A DNA stretch of 64,000 nt from positions 7,331,258 through 7,395,257 of the forward strand of contig OY720641.1 in assembly GCA_963169105.1 (NCBI GenBank). The letters run 5' to 3'. A program made the position numbers and the translations under genes. Under the pieces are notes generated by a model that ran no database searches, had not been told where the DNA came from, and saw only the letters and a program-made list of their open reading frames with translations. Shown here one piece after another: positions 11,501 to 24,003 of the stretch (positions are counted from its first letter, which is position 1; each line of letters opens with the position of its first letter). The stretch is from Ceriagrion tenellum. Its lineage: Eukaryota; Arthropoda; Insecta; Odonata; Coenagrionidae.

Positions 11501-12129
11501 TCTCGCTTTCATTAGATTTTCTTCCAGCGGCCTCGGCCTCTTTCATATGTTCCCAATATCTTCACCCCTCTATCAGTATCCTCACGTTCGCATCCTTTAT
11601 GTTGTTGTTTTTCGCTTACCTCTCTCCGGTATCTCTAGCCCGTATAATGTTTCGGTGCTCCTCTTTATCATGTAAACCTTGGATTCCTAGTAGCAGCTTT
11701 TTATCCGGTTCTCCCTAGCCTCTTACATTTCTAAGCTTATTGAGCGTTTCTTCACCTACATTTCAAAGATTCTTGTTTTCCCTTATTTATTCGATCAGTG
11801 TCCTAGTCTCCACCGTAATCCATAAACCCATAAGGACATATCCTTAGTGTCCGCTCTCTTGTTGACTAGATGCTCATCTGCTAGTTCTGCTATTCTCTAC
11901 TTCAGCTCCTCCCATATTTTTTCCGTGTCCATTTCTCCTCAATTGTCCAGTTTCCTGACTACGACGAATCATTTGTTCTTGTTTTTTCCATCGAAATTGT
12001 CAGGTTTCATCTCGTTTCATGTTTCATCTTCTTTTTTTTCTTGTACCAAAGGAGGCTCTCTATCATTACTAGGTTGTATAAATCATTTATATCAGCACCA
12101 GAACTCCTCTAAATCTTCTTCGCTTGGTT

Positions 12130-12780
12130 CTTGAATCTGAAACTAACATGTACGTAGTCCATTTGGTATCTGGCAATATCTTCTGTCATCTTTCATGAGT
12201 GCCTCGGACGCCCACGATGATAAAAGACTATCTACTACCATATTTTTCTCATAACATAACTCAACTTGTCTTTATCTTTTGGTATTAGATTTTCTCAGTC
12301 AGAAAGTACCAACCCTGTAACACTCTTCTTCATCTCCGACCACTGCGTATCCAGTCTCTTACCTCTTCACTACTCTCCTACTCTACTCTTCTATTTCTTC
12401 ATCGGTATGACTTTACATCGGCATGTAGATCTGCACTATGACAATGTCTGTCTGCTCTCCTTCCAGTTTCACCATCAAAATTCTCTTGCTGAACTGCCCG
12501 ACTTTACTTTTCCGCCCTTTTCTTTTTCAGTTACATGCCTACACCTGCTGTCTCCCAATTATATCACTTGATTTCCGTCGCTCCAGCAGCCGTATTCCCC
12601 CAACCACTTGTTCTCACTGACTCCCAAAATATTCTCTCCTAGTCTCATCATTTCTATCTTCAAGTTCTCCAGCTTCCCACTCGCCCCTAAATAAGATCTC
12701 ACGGTCCGTCTTCCTATCCTGTTCTTGTCCTTCCTGACTGATCTACCCCGCCCATTAGTCTTAGTCACCCGAAGATCCAA
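12130..12780 (-). pseudogene. LINE endonuclease domain remnant
   Basis: The minus frame at 12780-12559 shows RRTVRSYLGASGKLENLK, then LGENILGVSENKW and GCWSDGNQVI. This is the standard N-terminal block of the exonuclease-endonuclease-phosphatase domain of LINEs, which nicks target DNA for target-primed reverse transcription (the SE.KW block contains a conserved Glu). Farther along, in another frame, ILMVKLEGEQTDIVIVQIYM and HTDEEIEE are recognisable before homology fades. Frameshifts separate the blocks, so the protein is dead. Family members usually have about 200-230 residues in this domain. Confidence 0.82.
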
Positions 12781-12790
12781 TGGGGGAATT

Positions 12791-13795
12791 ATGTCTCTGC
12801 TATGCTATAACTGATGAAAAATATTACTGAAAGCGAGCATATACGTTATCTTCAAACAGGCAATATTTAAGGGCCTTAATACGAATTATCTAGTGTAAGT
12901 ATATAACCGCGCTACAAAGCGAATGATTGAATGACTTTCTAGTGAAAACGCTCAATGCCTTGTTATAAGTTTTTTACGAATAAAGAAATAAAAATTTGGA
13001 ATAAGGAAAGGATGGTGAAGATCATCTAGTATAATTGAATCACTAATGAAGAATTTCTCAAAATTTATGACGAAATATATTATATGGAAACATACGAACT
13101 GGTGAAAAAATATATTTTGAATCAGACCATCTAGAAGAAATGGCTGAAAGAAAAAATGAATCCAGATGAATGTCGAGAGAGTACAAGAATATAGAATACC
13201 TATATCAAGGTAATTATGGTTGATTTATCTCAGAAACTATCCAAAATGGGGTGTAAAACTGCGGAAAGCCTACCGTTAACAAGATAACTATGGCAACTGA
13301 CATATACTGTGATTTTCTTAGAGAAATTAACATTCGTTCAGCAAAAATTGAGAATAAAGTGGTATACTTCTTCAAAAATGCAAAACTTATCGCTAATACA
13401 AGGGATCAATGACCAATTTGGTGAGGTATTCTTTCGTTTACGGTGACCTTATACGCTCCTTGAGTTTACTGGGTCTGTTATCTACAGCAACTTGCCTACG
13501 GATGTGATCTGGCACGGCGACACCAAGTCTGCTGGGGGATGGGTATATGGAATGTGGAGCGGGGTATACAAAAGTAGGGGTGGCCATTGAACGCTATTCA
13601 TTCCGCTTCGGACTGCGAGAGCGAAAACGACAACTTTAGCTGCCAATGCCGCCATTAAGTTGAGGACGTTTTTCACGTGTACCTCCGCAATGACTACCCC
13701 GAGTTATTGAAGCCGTGAGAACGACACTATAAACAAACGCCTGGAAGCTCATGGCAGTGGTCGCCGAAACAGTTCGATCGTAACCCTGAAAACGG
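12791..13795. other. Anonymous sequence
   Basis: No gene or repeat family is recognised. The 13480-13790 part has near-balanced base composition and short minus frames with no domain. Confidence 0.5.
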
Positions 13796-13876
13796 TTTGT
13801 AACGTAATTTTTTTCCAAATTAGCGCAGATTTTTGGCCATTACACGTATTTTCAATGGCTCAAATTGCGTTACAAA
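13796..13876. repeat. Short inverted-repeat element
   Basis: TTTGTAACGTAATTT at 13796-13810 and AAATTGCGTTACAAA at 13862-13876 are inverted with one mismatch. A second inner pair (GGCCATT/AATGGCT) lies between them. The 81 bp unit resembles a tiny MITE or hairpin. No target duplication can be assigned. Confidence 0.55.
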
Positions 13877-13993
13877 GAGTGGCTATTCACCCACATCATT
13901 TAAGGAGTGAGTTGACGTCTTTAGGAAAGACCAAATGGCTGAGCTTTGATTGATAATAATTTTGAGGCATCAAATTTTGTCCCAATATTCTTA

Positions 13994-14195
13994 AGGCCAC
14001 TTTACACGGTACATTTTTTTGTACAAAGGAGTGTACGAATTCCTTCATGAAGGAGGTTGAACCGTGTAAAGCAGCAAATTGTACGATTGTCTGGATGACT
14101 TAACGGGAAATAAAACCTGTCTAATTCCATTCAGTTTCTTGTACATTCTATGATACATTCGTTTGTACAAGAAAATGTACCGTGTAACGCAGACT
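13994..14195. mobile_element. MITE with TTA target duplication, PIF/Harbinger-like
   Basis: The unit is 202 bp and non-coding. TTA flanks both ends (13991-13993 and 14196-14198). The terminal repeats read AGGCCACTTTACACGGTACA on the left and AGTCTGCGTTACACGGTACA as the reverse complement of the right; after 4-5 mismatches in the first ten bases they are nearly identical through GTACATTTT and TTGTACAA. A 3 bp TTA duplication and a short non-coding body fit the PIF/Harbinger group by general knowledge. No transposase is present, so the superfamily call is inferred. Confidence 0.8.
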
Positions 14196-14223
14196 TTAGT
14201 TATTTTTTTGCAAAATGATATAA

Positions 14224-14268
14224 TCTCTCAAAATAAAGAACTCTCTCAGAATCTCTCAGAATAAAGTC
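14224..14268. repeat. Small imperfect tandem repeat
   Basis: The words ATCTCTCA, CTCTCTCAGA and ATCTCTCAGA alternate with AATAAAG, giving a short interrupted tandem array just right of the MITE. Confidence 0.55.
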
Positions 14269-17200
14269 TATTACAAGAACAAATAACTACCATCATCTAC
14301 ATTTCCTTGACGTTATATAAATGAAATTAAAATAACCATTTTACATGTTTAGCTAATTCATAATAAAATTATAAAAGTCCATTTAAAATATTGGAATACA
14401 TACACCTTTTTGGAAATACAAATGCAAAACCTTTGGCATATGATCAAAATTTCATCATCGAAAAAGCAATATTATCAAATTTCATTGAACGTCCGGACTG
14501 CGCGTTATTGATACGCGCGGAAACACACCAACGGCATAAGCCATTCTACGTTATGGACGAAGGTGAAGAGAAAATTAAACGGATTTTGCAGACGGGTAAG
14601 AGAATAAAGAACGAATTTCTGCAATGAAAGAATCGAAAAGGTCACCCATGAGAAGTGAATGGAGGAAAGAAAAAGAGGAGATAGTGGTCGGAAGAGAAGA
14701 TTCGAATACTGATCGTCGGTTGTTTGGCATGTTATTTCCATACTATGAATCTCAATGATAAAAGATCAAATGCTATGGTGTGATTCCGTTGTCATGGAAT
14801 AAGCGAGCCCTACTACTAAGAATGGGTTAAATTTGACAAACCTGATATCATAAACGAATATGATTCTGTGAAACAGAAAATATCACTAATGAACACAAGA
14901 ACAAGGAAACAGACGGGCATTCTGATATAATCTCGTTGGTTATGCGTGGTTACAGAATAGTAACAAAAATTATTTACCGAAAGGAAAATAGTGAGCATAA
15001 ATTTAGTACACTTAGCAAATGTGACATTCATAAGTGTTTGCAAACTACCCATAGTATGAAATTCGCTAAGTATTTTTACGTTATTTAAGGTTGAATACCT
15101 GTTTTTTGCAATTCTCATTAACAAGCGCCTGAGGGTAAGCGCAATTACAGCTTAAGTAAACGAGTTTCCTTCGAGGATTCCATCTTAAGACGGCCAAACT
15201 GTATCTTTTCTCCGTTTAACGCTTTGAATTTAAAACTTTTAATGCTTAAATACTTGGCAACTTCAATTTTATGTTAATTTAACCGGATAAATTGTTACAT
15301 ATTCCATTCACAGCGAGCAATGTACGAATTCCTACTTTCAAGCAATCAATGGACGAATAAAGAGTTCAACAAGATAAATCAGACAATCGGATGTGCTTAA
15401 AAGCGCAATGAACTCAAGTGTAGACGGAGATAACTTGCGAGATGCCGAGGAAATTAAATCCGTGGTGGAAGAGGAGACGGCTGGAATGAGGGTCTCCCAG
15501 CATGGCACATGTTCGTTGACCTGGGCCTAGATTAGACCGAAGGGGTCAATGAGTCATTCAAACGACTCACGGGACTCAACGTTGGTCTCCTACGTTCAGT
15601 ATTACTGAAATGGAGCTTGGAAATGGTTGCACATTACGCAAATGACAGAATCTCCTTCTATTGAGTATCATTGCTTCGGTGAGAATGCCATTTTGAACTT
15701 ACTCGCATTAAAAAGTTTGTGGATTTTGCGTGTTTTTACACTGATTGTCAAAATAAATAAGTGGCACTTTTAACAAACATATGAAAGGTGAATATATGAA
15801 AAAAATCATTAAAATCACTAACTTACATAATCATTATTTCAATAATCTGGATCAAATCTACAAAAATGCTGCCTGGGAATAGGAAAACAGTGTAACATAG
15901 CTACAACTAAAATAAAAAATTGGTATTCAATTGAAAAAAATTCATAACTTATTCACTATTCAAATTTCCTAAGTTATGAATGTAAACAACCTAGATGTCA
16001 GGCTCGAGAATTTGGTCGAGATTACACCACTAAACAGATGTAATTAGGAAAGTGAGCACATCTCCTAGGAGTTATTTTGTAATATTTTCTAATCGGAGTA
16101 GAAAATGCACTTCATATGATATAGAACTGGTTTGCGTTATTTCAAGTACAAAATATGAAAAAAAATTTAAAAAAAGATATAAAACTGAATGATTTGAGCA
16201 TTCCGTATGACGGAGCCAAAAGTACCTACCATTATCTAAAGAACGATCCCTATCAAAGTTACACAATCACCCTAATGAAGTATGAAGCACCCAAGAAGGG
16301 AAACGTAAAGAGTATATGGTGGTAAAGAGACACATGCGTATTTATGTCATAAAAGACATTCATACTCAATACGTCATACCATATCGGGTAAATCAAAGTC
16401 AAAGAACTAAGTTCTTGCTGTTAGGGCTAGAAAACAATTTATCATCTAAAAGTTAGCTACATGATTCCCTATCCTTGCATACCTACTCTGCTTTTCTCAT
16501 TCTCATGATTTTTTTTATCACAGGCTCGTCTATTAGCACACCAAATATTCCTCCTCTTGTACCACATTTTCCCAAGATTTTTAATATATACCATTTCGCT
16601 TCACACCATTCATCCTGCAGCCGTGCATCCGTATCTCGATTCTACCATTCTACTCGGTTTTAACAATTTTTACTCTAGGAATGCGGAATATCATTATTTT
16701 AAACATATATATAATAAAAATTTATATAAGGAGTATAAGTACATGTTAACAGTTAATGCATGCTGATTTATTGTGCGTTATCGACAGAAAACACTTAAAA
16801 AATGTGAAATTAGTGCATCAGTCCGTAACGCTGAAGGAAAAGAGGGGTTAACAAATAAGGCATATGCCCAAGTTACAGGTCCTAGGGTTGGTTACCAGGG
16901 CAAGCACCCTCTCCATTTACCTCAATGACATGTCTGAATTGAGAAAGCACGCACCGTTCATATACGTCGATTATTGGATCATCCAGCATAAAATATTTCC
17001 TTACTCACACGTTTTTAACACTTTCCATCCGACTTCCACCATTAATACATCCGCGACTCCCCATCTCCATTCCATAAAGCCTCGTCTCCTTTTCAAGATA
17101 TATACGCTCAGGTTTCACTGCTATTTAAAACGGTTGGAAGTGGAATATTAATGCATTCAAAATGATCAGGCCAATATTTTCTTCGCTGATTTACACTTTC

Positions 17201-17300
17201 AATCTTGATTGTTTCATTGTTCATCACCATTCAAAAGTTCTCGTTCTGAGGTAATAAAGATATCAAGATCTATATAATATCGCGAACGCTACAGGGAAAA
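14269..17300. other. Anonymous AT-rich sequence
   Basis: No supported gene. Overlapping short frames at 16475-17150 show no motif I can name. A pyrimidine bias there hints at antisense coding of an old retroelement, but I could not match it. Confidence 0.5.
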
Positions 17301-17311
17301 AGGAACGCTAA

Positions 17312-17600
17312 TCATCCTAGAGAGAGAGGAGGGAAGAAAGGGAATTTTGAGGCGGAAGTGAGAAGGGGTGGAGTGAAAGTGTCGGCGGGAGAAGGGGTCC
17401 AGAGGGCGGGCGGGCGGGAAGACTGAGCGTCGGGGGTTAAGGGTTTCACGGAGGGGGAGGAGCCTCCCGGTATGGGAACTGAATGAGAATTAGGGCAAAA
17501 CTCCGCAACGGGAGAAGGCGGTCGTTCGGGAAGAAGAGAGGAGGGGTTGAAGGCGAAGGAAGCGTGGAGATTAGAACGTGAGGAGAAGTAAGAGTGAAAG
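17312..17600. repeat. G-rich purine tract with G-quadruplex motif
   Basis: The plus strand is strongly GA-rich. GGGCGGGCGGGCGGG at 17404-17418 is four G-triplets with one-base loops, the most stable class of G-quadruplex motif. The minus-strand 99-codon frame (Pro/Ser-rich) is a composition shadow. A promoter role is possible but unproven. Confidence 0.7.
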
Positions 17601-17943
17601 CACATGACCACGCCCCCTATCCCTCTTCATCAAGTTATGCACGTAGAATATATATATGCGTGCGTTCAAATAAATACTAAGAAACTGACCCCGGAAAAAA
17701 TCCAACTAAACTAAGGAACGAAACAATGATTCATTGACTTGCCAGGCCAATGCTCAGAATTAATCACACTCCTCAATTTTTATAAGAAGTAATCTAAGAA
17801 GTAACTTTTACAAGAAGAGCCCTTAACTTTTATAGAAGTTTTCAGGAAAACTTGATGCTAAACCCTAAGAATTTACCAAAAGAAAATGTCAGGCTTCGAA
17901 GTAACGCGCGGAACGCGGAAGCCGCGGATGAATTTACAGGGAA

Positions 17944-18238
17944 TAGGGTTGGGGTGGTGGCTAAAGTACTGGCTAACCATGCGGGCGGCCTGGGTACAAA
18001 TCCCTACAGAGGAGAATTTTTTCAGAGGAAACCCGATTCATATTTGAGTGCCTTGTGGAGGTCACTTCAAGCACTCTGTTGGACGAGACGTTAAACCGTG
18101 GTTTCCATGGCACCTTTCGTTAAGAGCAGGCTAATGCCGAAGCCGGGTTTCTATCCACTCTTCCTCCCTTACCGATCCCCTACGGTGCAAATGACCTTAG
18201 CTGTCGGTTGCCTCCCCAAAATTCAATACAACCAATCC
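17944..18238 (+). mobile_element. tRNA-derived SINE, family 1, copy 1
   Basis: The 5' part is tRNA-like: GGTGGCTAAAGTACTGGCTA resembles a polymerase III A box, and GGGTACAAATCCCTAC is a slightly altered B box (canonical GGTTCRANNCC). The body matches the copy at 50871-51177 along its whole length, including ACGTTAAACCGTGGT, TTTCGTTAAGAGCA and GCCGGGTTTCTATCCAC. The sequence ends around CAATACAACCAATCC. The plus-strand 80-codon open frame over it has no coding meaning. Confidence 0.85.
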
Positions 18239-21200
18239 TGATTTTAGATTAAATAATACGTCGGTGAAACTGCCTTACAAAACCGAACAACGTACATATT
18301 TAGAAAGCTTCATCTGACGTATATATTCCATGGTGTGGTTTACATACTGTACGGTGACTGGATGAAGGCGTTGAGGCAGAGCGAGAGATTTCGGACGCAA
18401 CCACGGCTTAATCCCCATCTTCTTCCTTCTCTCCCCCACCCCCGCTACCCTCAAACTCTATCCGCCTCGAGAAAGTGGCGCCACTGAATATTTCCCGGAG
18501 CACGATCACCGCTGCAATTATCATAATTGCAATCACGTACTTCCTGTGAATTTAATTTTTTTATTTTTATATCTCTCTCCCTCTCTCTTCCACTCCAGAA
18601 CCATTTCTGGGGATTAAAATCCTCGCTCACCTCACGCGCACCGTATCTCAAGCTATTTTGGTGCTAGAGAATCGGGCACGAAGCACTTTTTGCTCGAGTA
18701 GCTGGCGAGAATTTTTCCGTTCAAGCGGAGAGTGGAGGAAATTCTGAAGGAGCTGCATTCTCATTTTCTCTTTTAACGAGCGCACGGTCAAAAATCACTT
18801 TTGAACGTTAAACACAACAGATTAATTGCTTCTGCAATCATAATTAGTTCATTTCTCTCGAGAAAGTGTTATTATTTTGGGCGTTTGGCCACTTTTGAAC
18901 ATCTATGGAAGGCATTTTGAGTATTTAGTTATGCCGAGGAGAATATAATTCTTCAAAATTAGAAATAAAGTCAAGCATTTGATATTGCTCTGATGGAGTT
19001 AAAAGCAGAGTTTGATTTCATAAAGGAATGATTTTCAAAAATCAGTCAATGCATTTTAAATAATTCATGTATTATGATTGTCGAGGATGAAATCATAAAA
19101 AATCAAGTTCATCAATATAACGTATCCTCATGTCACTTTCATATCAACACGCTTATAATAATTCAGGCAAGACACAAGCACTTAGTAAGATTGTGTCAGT
19201 TATGGGTCAGAAAACAAAATAGCCTGTAATACACTTCTTCACTTTTTTCATAATTATGTTTTCATCGCGTACAAAAACGTTTTATGGATAATGGTTTCAT
19301 GACTTGCTCTTCGTTATGGACATAAATTCTTCATTTATTCTCAATTGGGAGCAGAGCACTTGACTAATAATAAGAAAAAAATAAAACTTTGTTTGATTCC
19401 ACCAATTTATTTTAAGGCACGACTGGTTTCGACACATTGGCGTTATTTTCAGATAGCTTTTTCTTTTTCGTTATTCATCATGAGTTTCCATAAAGTTGAG
19501 CCTGAAGCTACTGACATCACTAAACTAAGCTTGAATCAAACGACGAGAGTAAATAGAAATATTAACTTTTTTTACTGTTGACGCAAATTCAATTTCGGGG
19601 TAGAAATGCAATGATCTACCTTAAGCCTAGAGGCTATGAATGCGTTTCACGACAACCGAGATACAATAATAAAATGCTTTTTTTTCAACCACTTAATACC
19701 AACCACACAACCCCATAATATTTGCTCCACATGGTTTTCTCCATTTTCAAAAACGTTTGCGGTTGGAATTAATTTCTGTTTTATTCATACCGCAAATCCT
19801 GCCCCTATATCTGCCTTTTCACGTGGGCATTTATTTCGCCGCTCGTGTATTATTTCCCTTTTTTTGAATGAGCGGGTGGGTTAGTCGGCCCTAAGGCGAA
19901 CCCGGAGCATTTTGAGTGCTCAAGAGTCAAGGGCAAACACTAGTCGACGCTCTCGTCTCCGCTACCCTTCCTTTCTGACTCCATGGTGAAGATTAATTTG
20001 GCTTTCAGTATTCATGAATGCAGCTGCAATTATTCCTTAGGAAATTATGGCAGAGATGTCTGGTTTTAAAGGAGAGAAATGCAAATGGTTCGTTGATGAT
20101 GAGCATAAAAATGATGGATGCTGGGCTCAAAAAAATAAATAAATAACGCAGAATGCAGCTTTAATCATAGAAGTGAGGGTTAATATTTACCAAACATGAT
20201 CTATACAGCTTGAATAATACGCAATGTACACAATTACATCCATTTTCTCTTTCCCAACAATGTATGCTTTGCATTTTTCGATGCGTCAGAAACGGTGATA
20301 ATGTATCTCTTACATAGATGCATAATACATACTATCACAAAACAATTGACTGTCAAAATGAAAATGAAATAACTTTCAAACAATAGTTCATGTTGTCGGG
20401 AAAAAGAGCGATTTATACTACACATTTTTGGCAATTACTTCAATAAATAAAAAATTATATAAAAGAGGGTTATGGCTTCCAGTGAATCCAACGACTATTG
20501 ACGATTAAGTAGAATTAAACAAGGGGAACTATAAATAAATAAATAAGGTTACAAAATTCATTACAAATGCTTAAAGTTCAATCCCAGTAACAATATTTTA
20601 ATTATTTCCTCTGCCTTCTATCCCAACGTGTTGTTTTATGCGGTGCTATGAGTGAGCTTTATGTAATATGCCTCTTTGCAGTCTTGCTCGTCATCAGGCA
20701 AAAAATCCTTGTTTTAGAGATAGTGTGACATAAAATTGATGAACATAAAAGAAGCCTGCCTTGGTAAGAGTAAATTTATTTCCCATGAATGATATGAAAT
20801 TTTCAAATCTTGAATACGAGGGATTGTCAAAGCTATTTAAGTACCTATCTACTATATTAACTTAATGTCATATTCCAGGAAAAGGGAATTTTGATACCCA
20901 TCATGTTCAACCTGATGTACCAAAAACGGTTACAATTGGTCAGTAAAATGTTCTGTAAGTTATAATGGGCCAACAATACACAGGGACTATTTAATTAGAC
21001 AGAATACACCAAGAGCAGAGTGTCGTAAGGAAAATAATACATATCCATGCGAAGTTACTCAAGTAATAGAAATTATGGAGAAAGCACATGAAACTTGCAA
21101 TTGAAATATAAAAACTATCTTCGATTCTTATATATGCATCCATGATAGCACCCATTATAAATTTATATTCTCGAATATTTTCAGGCACGGTATACAATGG

Positions 21201-22924
21201 AATTTTTCATGCTTTCACAGGAAAAGACTGGATCGATAGCACAAGCTAATGTCTGCTTCTTTTCAAGCATACGCTACCTGTTTCCGGATATTTCAAGTAA
21301 AATCCGCGATATACCACGATTTTAATGCATCCTCTACTCTACCGTAAATATAAGAGATTAAACAGGAAACGCGCGGGCCCGTCATTTTCAGCGACCTGAA
21401 AAGCTTCTTTCGCACCGCGTCCGGGGAAGATCTCCGAGCGAAAAGGCAAAGTTTGATATCGATGTAGGCCGTTCGTAAACGCTCCGGTTACTACACACGG
21501 AGAAGGAAAGAGATTTGGCATATGTGTGTGTGTACTTTCCTGCGCCTGAGGATGAGCCGGCAGCGGCCGTCCATCCATCCATCCTAGCGAAAGCCAAGCG
21601 GTGGAATACATCCGGTGGAGCGTCAAGGTTAGGAGAATGGAGGCGGGAATGGAGAGAGGGAGGGAACGGACGGAGATGGAAAAAGAATGGAGAGGTGGAC
21701 CAAAGAGGATGGTGTGGAGAAGAAGAACAACTGGGGAAAGCAGAAGGGGTGTCCGAAAGGCATGTCTAAGATGAAGATGGAAGAGGAAATGAGAATGGAA
21801 GCGTAGTCTCACATGCGGAAGTGAAATTGAGGATATACTGACATATCTTCATTGACCTATATGATTTTAAAGTGGGTTTTACCTTTACACTTACAACAGA
21901 ATCGATTGTTGTTAAAGAAATGATCATTAAGAAAAATTATATGAATTAAAATAAAATATAGACTAGATATTTACAATGAAATAAGGAAAAAAGCAAACGT
22001 TTTTATTAGGATGCCGGGACTAACCACGGTTTTTCCATTACAGAGTCTCCCGCAAGTGTACATAAGTGCAAAATACCGCAGAGGTAAACTTATTTCAGAT
22101 GAGGCGAATTATTTGTCCTCTGAAAAACTCTGCAGATAATCCACCTATTACACGCCAATCCATTTTAATAAAGGCTTTATATAGGTTTCAAAAGATTATG
22201 GCCATTATCAAGGAGAAGAAAACCTAAAAAATTCCCGTTGACCCCTAGCTCAGATTTATATTCAGGTGAATCAATACAAAAAGGTATAAATTATTACTTT
22301 ACCTTGAAGCATTTTAAAATTTGAGGTCATTATCTGTGCAACGTATAATTTTAAATGTAATTTCCATATAGATACACGACCTGGAGTAGTTAGGATTGGT
22401 ATAGAAAATAAAATTACTACTCATAGTAGGAAGACTTTACTTTGTACTTGGGATAAGTAATAGCTTATTGACATCAATTACACCTCACTGCACTGAAAAA
22501 ATTGGTTTGCAGCATGAATAAGTAACTTTTTCAATCACCATTAATGAATTTACCCTTAGGTACATAGCACGTAAGCTCATTCAGTAACGTACACAAAGCT
22601 TTGTTTAAACTAAGGTTCAGCATATTGTTCTCCTTGCTACCTTTTGGTCCAGGCTTAGCGACCACGAGAACATTCGAAGCCTTTAGAGGTAACGGCTATT
22701 ACTTATCTCGTGTGGATTCAACTATTGACACACCCTGGAGGGTGGCTTTCTAGGCCATTTTTAGATGTACCAAACAAATACTAAAACTGAATGAAGTGTA
22801 AATCCATTTGGTCCATTTGACACTGTGAAAAGGCAGAGGTTGGAGGCGAGTTCTAATTCTGAATTATTTCCTATTTTCCACTTACTTCGTAATAACATTC
22901 CTTGCGGTGCGTAATCTTGTGGGA
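18239..22924. other. Anonymous sequence with local GC-rich patch
   Basis: I recognise no gene. A more GC-rich patch at about 21360-21760 has GA-rich tracts and a short TG repeat, and yields a 157-codon minus frame (21812-21339) with no recognisable domain. AAATAAATAAAT at about 20535 is a simple repeat. Confidence 0.5.
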
Positions 22925-23160
22925 TGTAATAAAAATACAGCTAGGACAGCAATTAGGTGGAGTACTGTCTTTCAATGCTGAGTTATTAAAATCGAGTCCC
23001 GGGAGTGATAGAGGAGCTTAGCGTCGATATCCCAATCCTTAAATGGGAAATATTTAAAATACACCACCTGCCGTACGATTCCTGCAAGTGCAACAGTATT
23101 CTAAGCCGTGGACCCAACGACCTCTTCCGTTAAGGGCATTCAAATGTCTATGCTGGATTT
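22925..23160 (+). mobile_element. Possible diverged SINE family 1 copy
   Basis: GGTGGAGTACTGTCTTTCAA followed by AAATCGAGTCCCGGGAG resembles a degraded A box and B box. Farther on, AAGCCGTGGACCC, TCCGTTAAGGGCA and ATGCTGGATTTT line up in order with AAACCTTGGTCCC, TTCGTTAAGAGCA and ACGCCGGGTTTC of the good copies. Similarity is weak and has gaps, so the call is tentative. Confidence 0.45.
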
Positions 23161-23469
23161 TCATCTTTCTTTAATTCAATTCAAATATAAGAAATTATTT
23201 ACGAATCAAGCCAACTGGGCATAAAAGAGGATTAAATGGAATAAATAAAATCGACAAATCAATGCACAACTGGTTTTTTCCGCAACAGATCTTTATCTCC
23301 ACCCTTCCTACCAACTGCGCTGAAATTGCAATCCAAAATTTACAACATTGCCAGAATATGGTGAAAGGGCTGACATCGGTTGTATTTAAAAAAATATACA
23401 AAATAAATGCGGCACATTCATAGCGAAACTAGGATTTGCCAAGCCTGAAAGGAATTGGATCAAAAAGTA

Positions 23470-24003
23470 AAAGAGAGGTGTTACTTCGTTCTAGTTAGGC
23501 CACACCCCGGATACACTGCGAGCATTTGAGACCATGAACAGAAGGTTTTGATCAAAAAATATAATAAAATACACGTAAAAGCAGCGCGCTTCGCTAAAAA
23601 ATGCTAAGATCGAGCGTAATGTGTTTCTAAGCTTTTAGAGAAATGCGGTTGGGAGTCACTAGAGACTCGGAGACTACACGCTACGCTTAGTTTCCTTGAG
23701 AAATTCAAAACTGGTGTGTTTCTGAGTGGCAGAGAATATATTTTTTTGACGGAACTTTAAATTTCATGGTCTAAAAGAAGAGATAAAATAAGACAAATCC
23801 TTTTCCAAACAAATAGGTACAAAAGGTCGTTCTTTCCACGCATAATAAGGGGCTTTAATAAAAATAGAGCCCCACTTAATACACTCCCATTACACCTCCC
23901 AAAACCTTATTTCTTATATCTTTACACGGCTGGTGTCCTAACACCCCATGCCACAAGCCCATACGGCAGCTCGCAGGGTAGTATGTGGATTTAGATGTAA
24001 TTT
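23470..24003 (+). mobile_element. 5'-truncated non-LTR retrotransposon, family 2 (CR1/Jockey-like), copy A
   Basis: The start shows LVRPHPGYTASI, then KAARFAKKC, VSKLLEKCGWESLETRR and LSFLEKFKTGVF, separated by stops. These match the C-terminal end of LINE ORF2 (family pattern LVRP.LEYA, RAARFV, LGWEPLE.RR). The 3' untranslated end is shared with copy B: ATACACTCCCAT, CACCTCCCAAAACC, TACACGGCTGGTG, CTCGCAGGGTAGTATG, ending in GATTTAGATGTA. Loss of the 5' part is typical of incomplete reverse transcription. Confidence 0.82.

Larger units (their letters stand above)
8721..12790 (-). mobile_element. Decayed non-LTR retrotransposon (endonuclease/RT type, RTE-like), split by a DNA element
   Basis: Read on the minus strand, the element runs from an apurinic-type endonuclease start (about 12780) through reverse transcriptase (about 11500-10640) to a C-terminal region ending near 8721, where a GATGATGAA-like tail occurs. 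TGA-rich 3' tails are typical of RTE-type and related LINEs. The reading resumes on the far side of the pogo-like insertion at 9319-10619: SEAKLRSHSES lies just upstream of it, and GERCTTDIAKKI follows downstream in the same frame once the insert is removed. Many stops and frameshifts mark an old copy. The clade name is tentative. It could also be another apurinic-endonuclease LINE clade. Confidence 0.85.

Noticed and set aside
21339..21812. 157-codon minus-strand open frame
   Set aside because: Low-complexity, His/Leu/Ser-rich composition in a GA-rich patch, overlapped by frames on the other strand, with no recognised domain.
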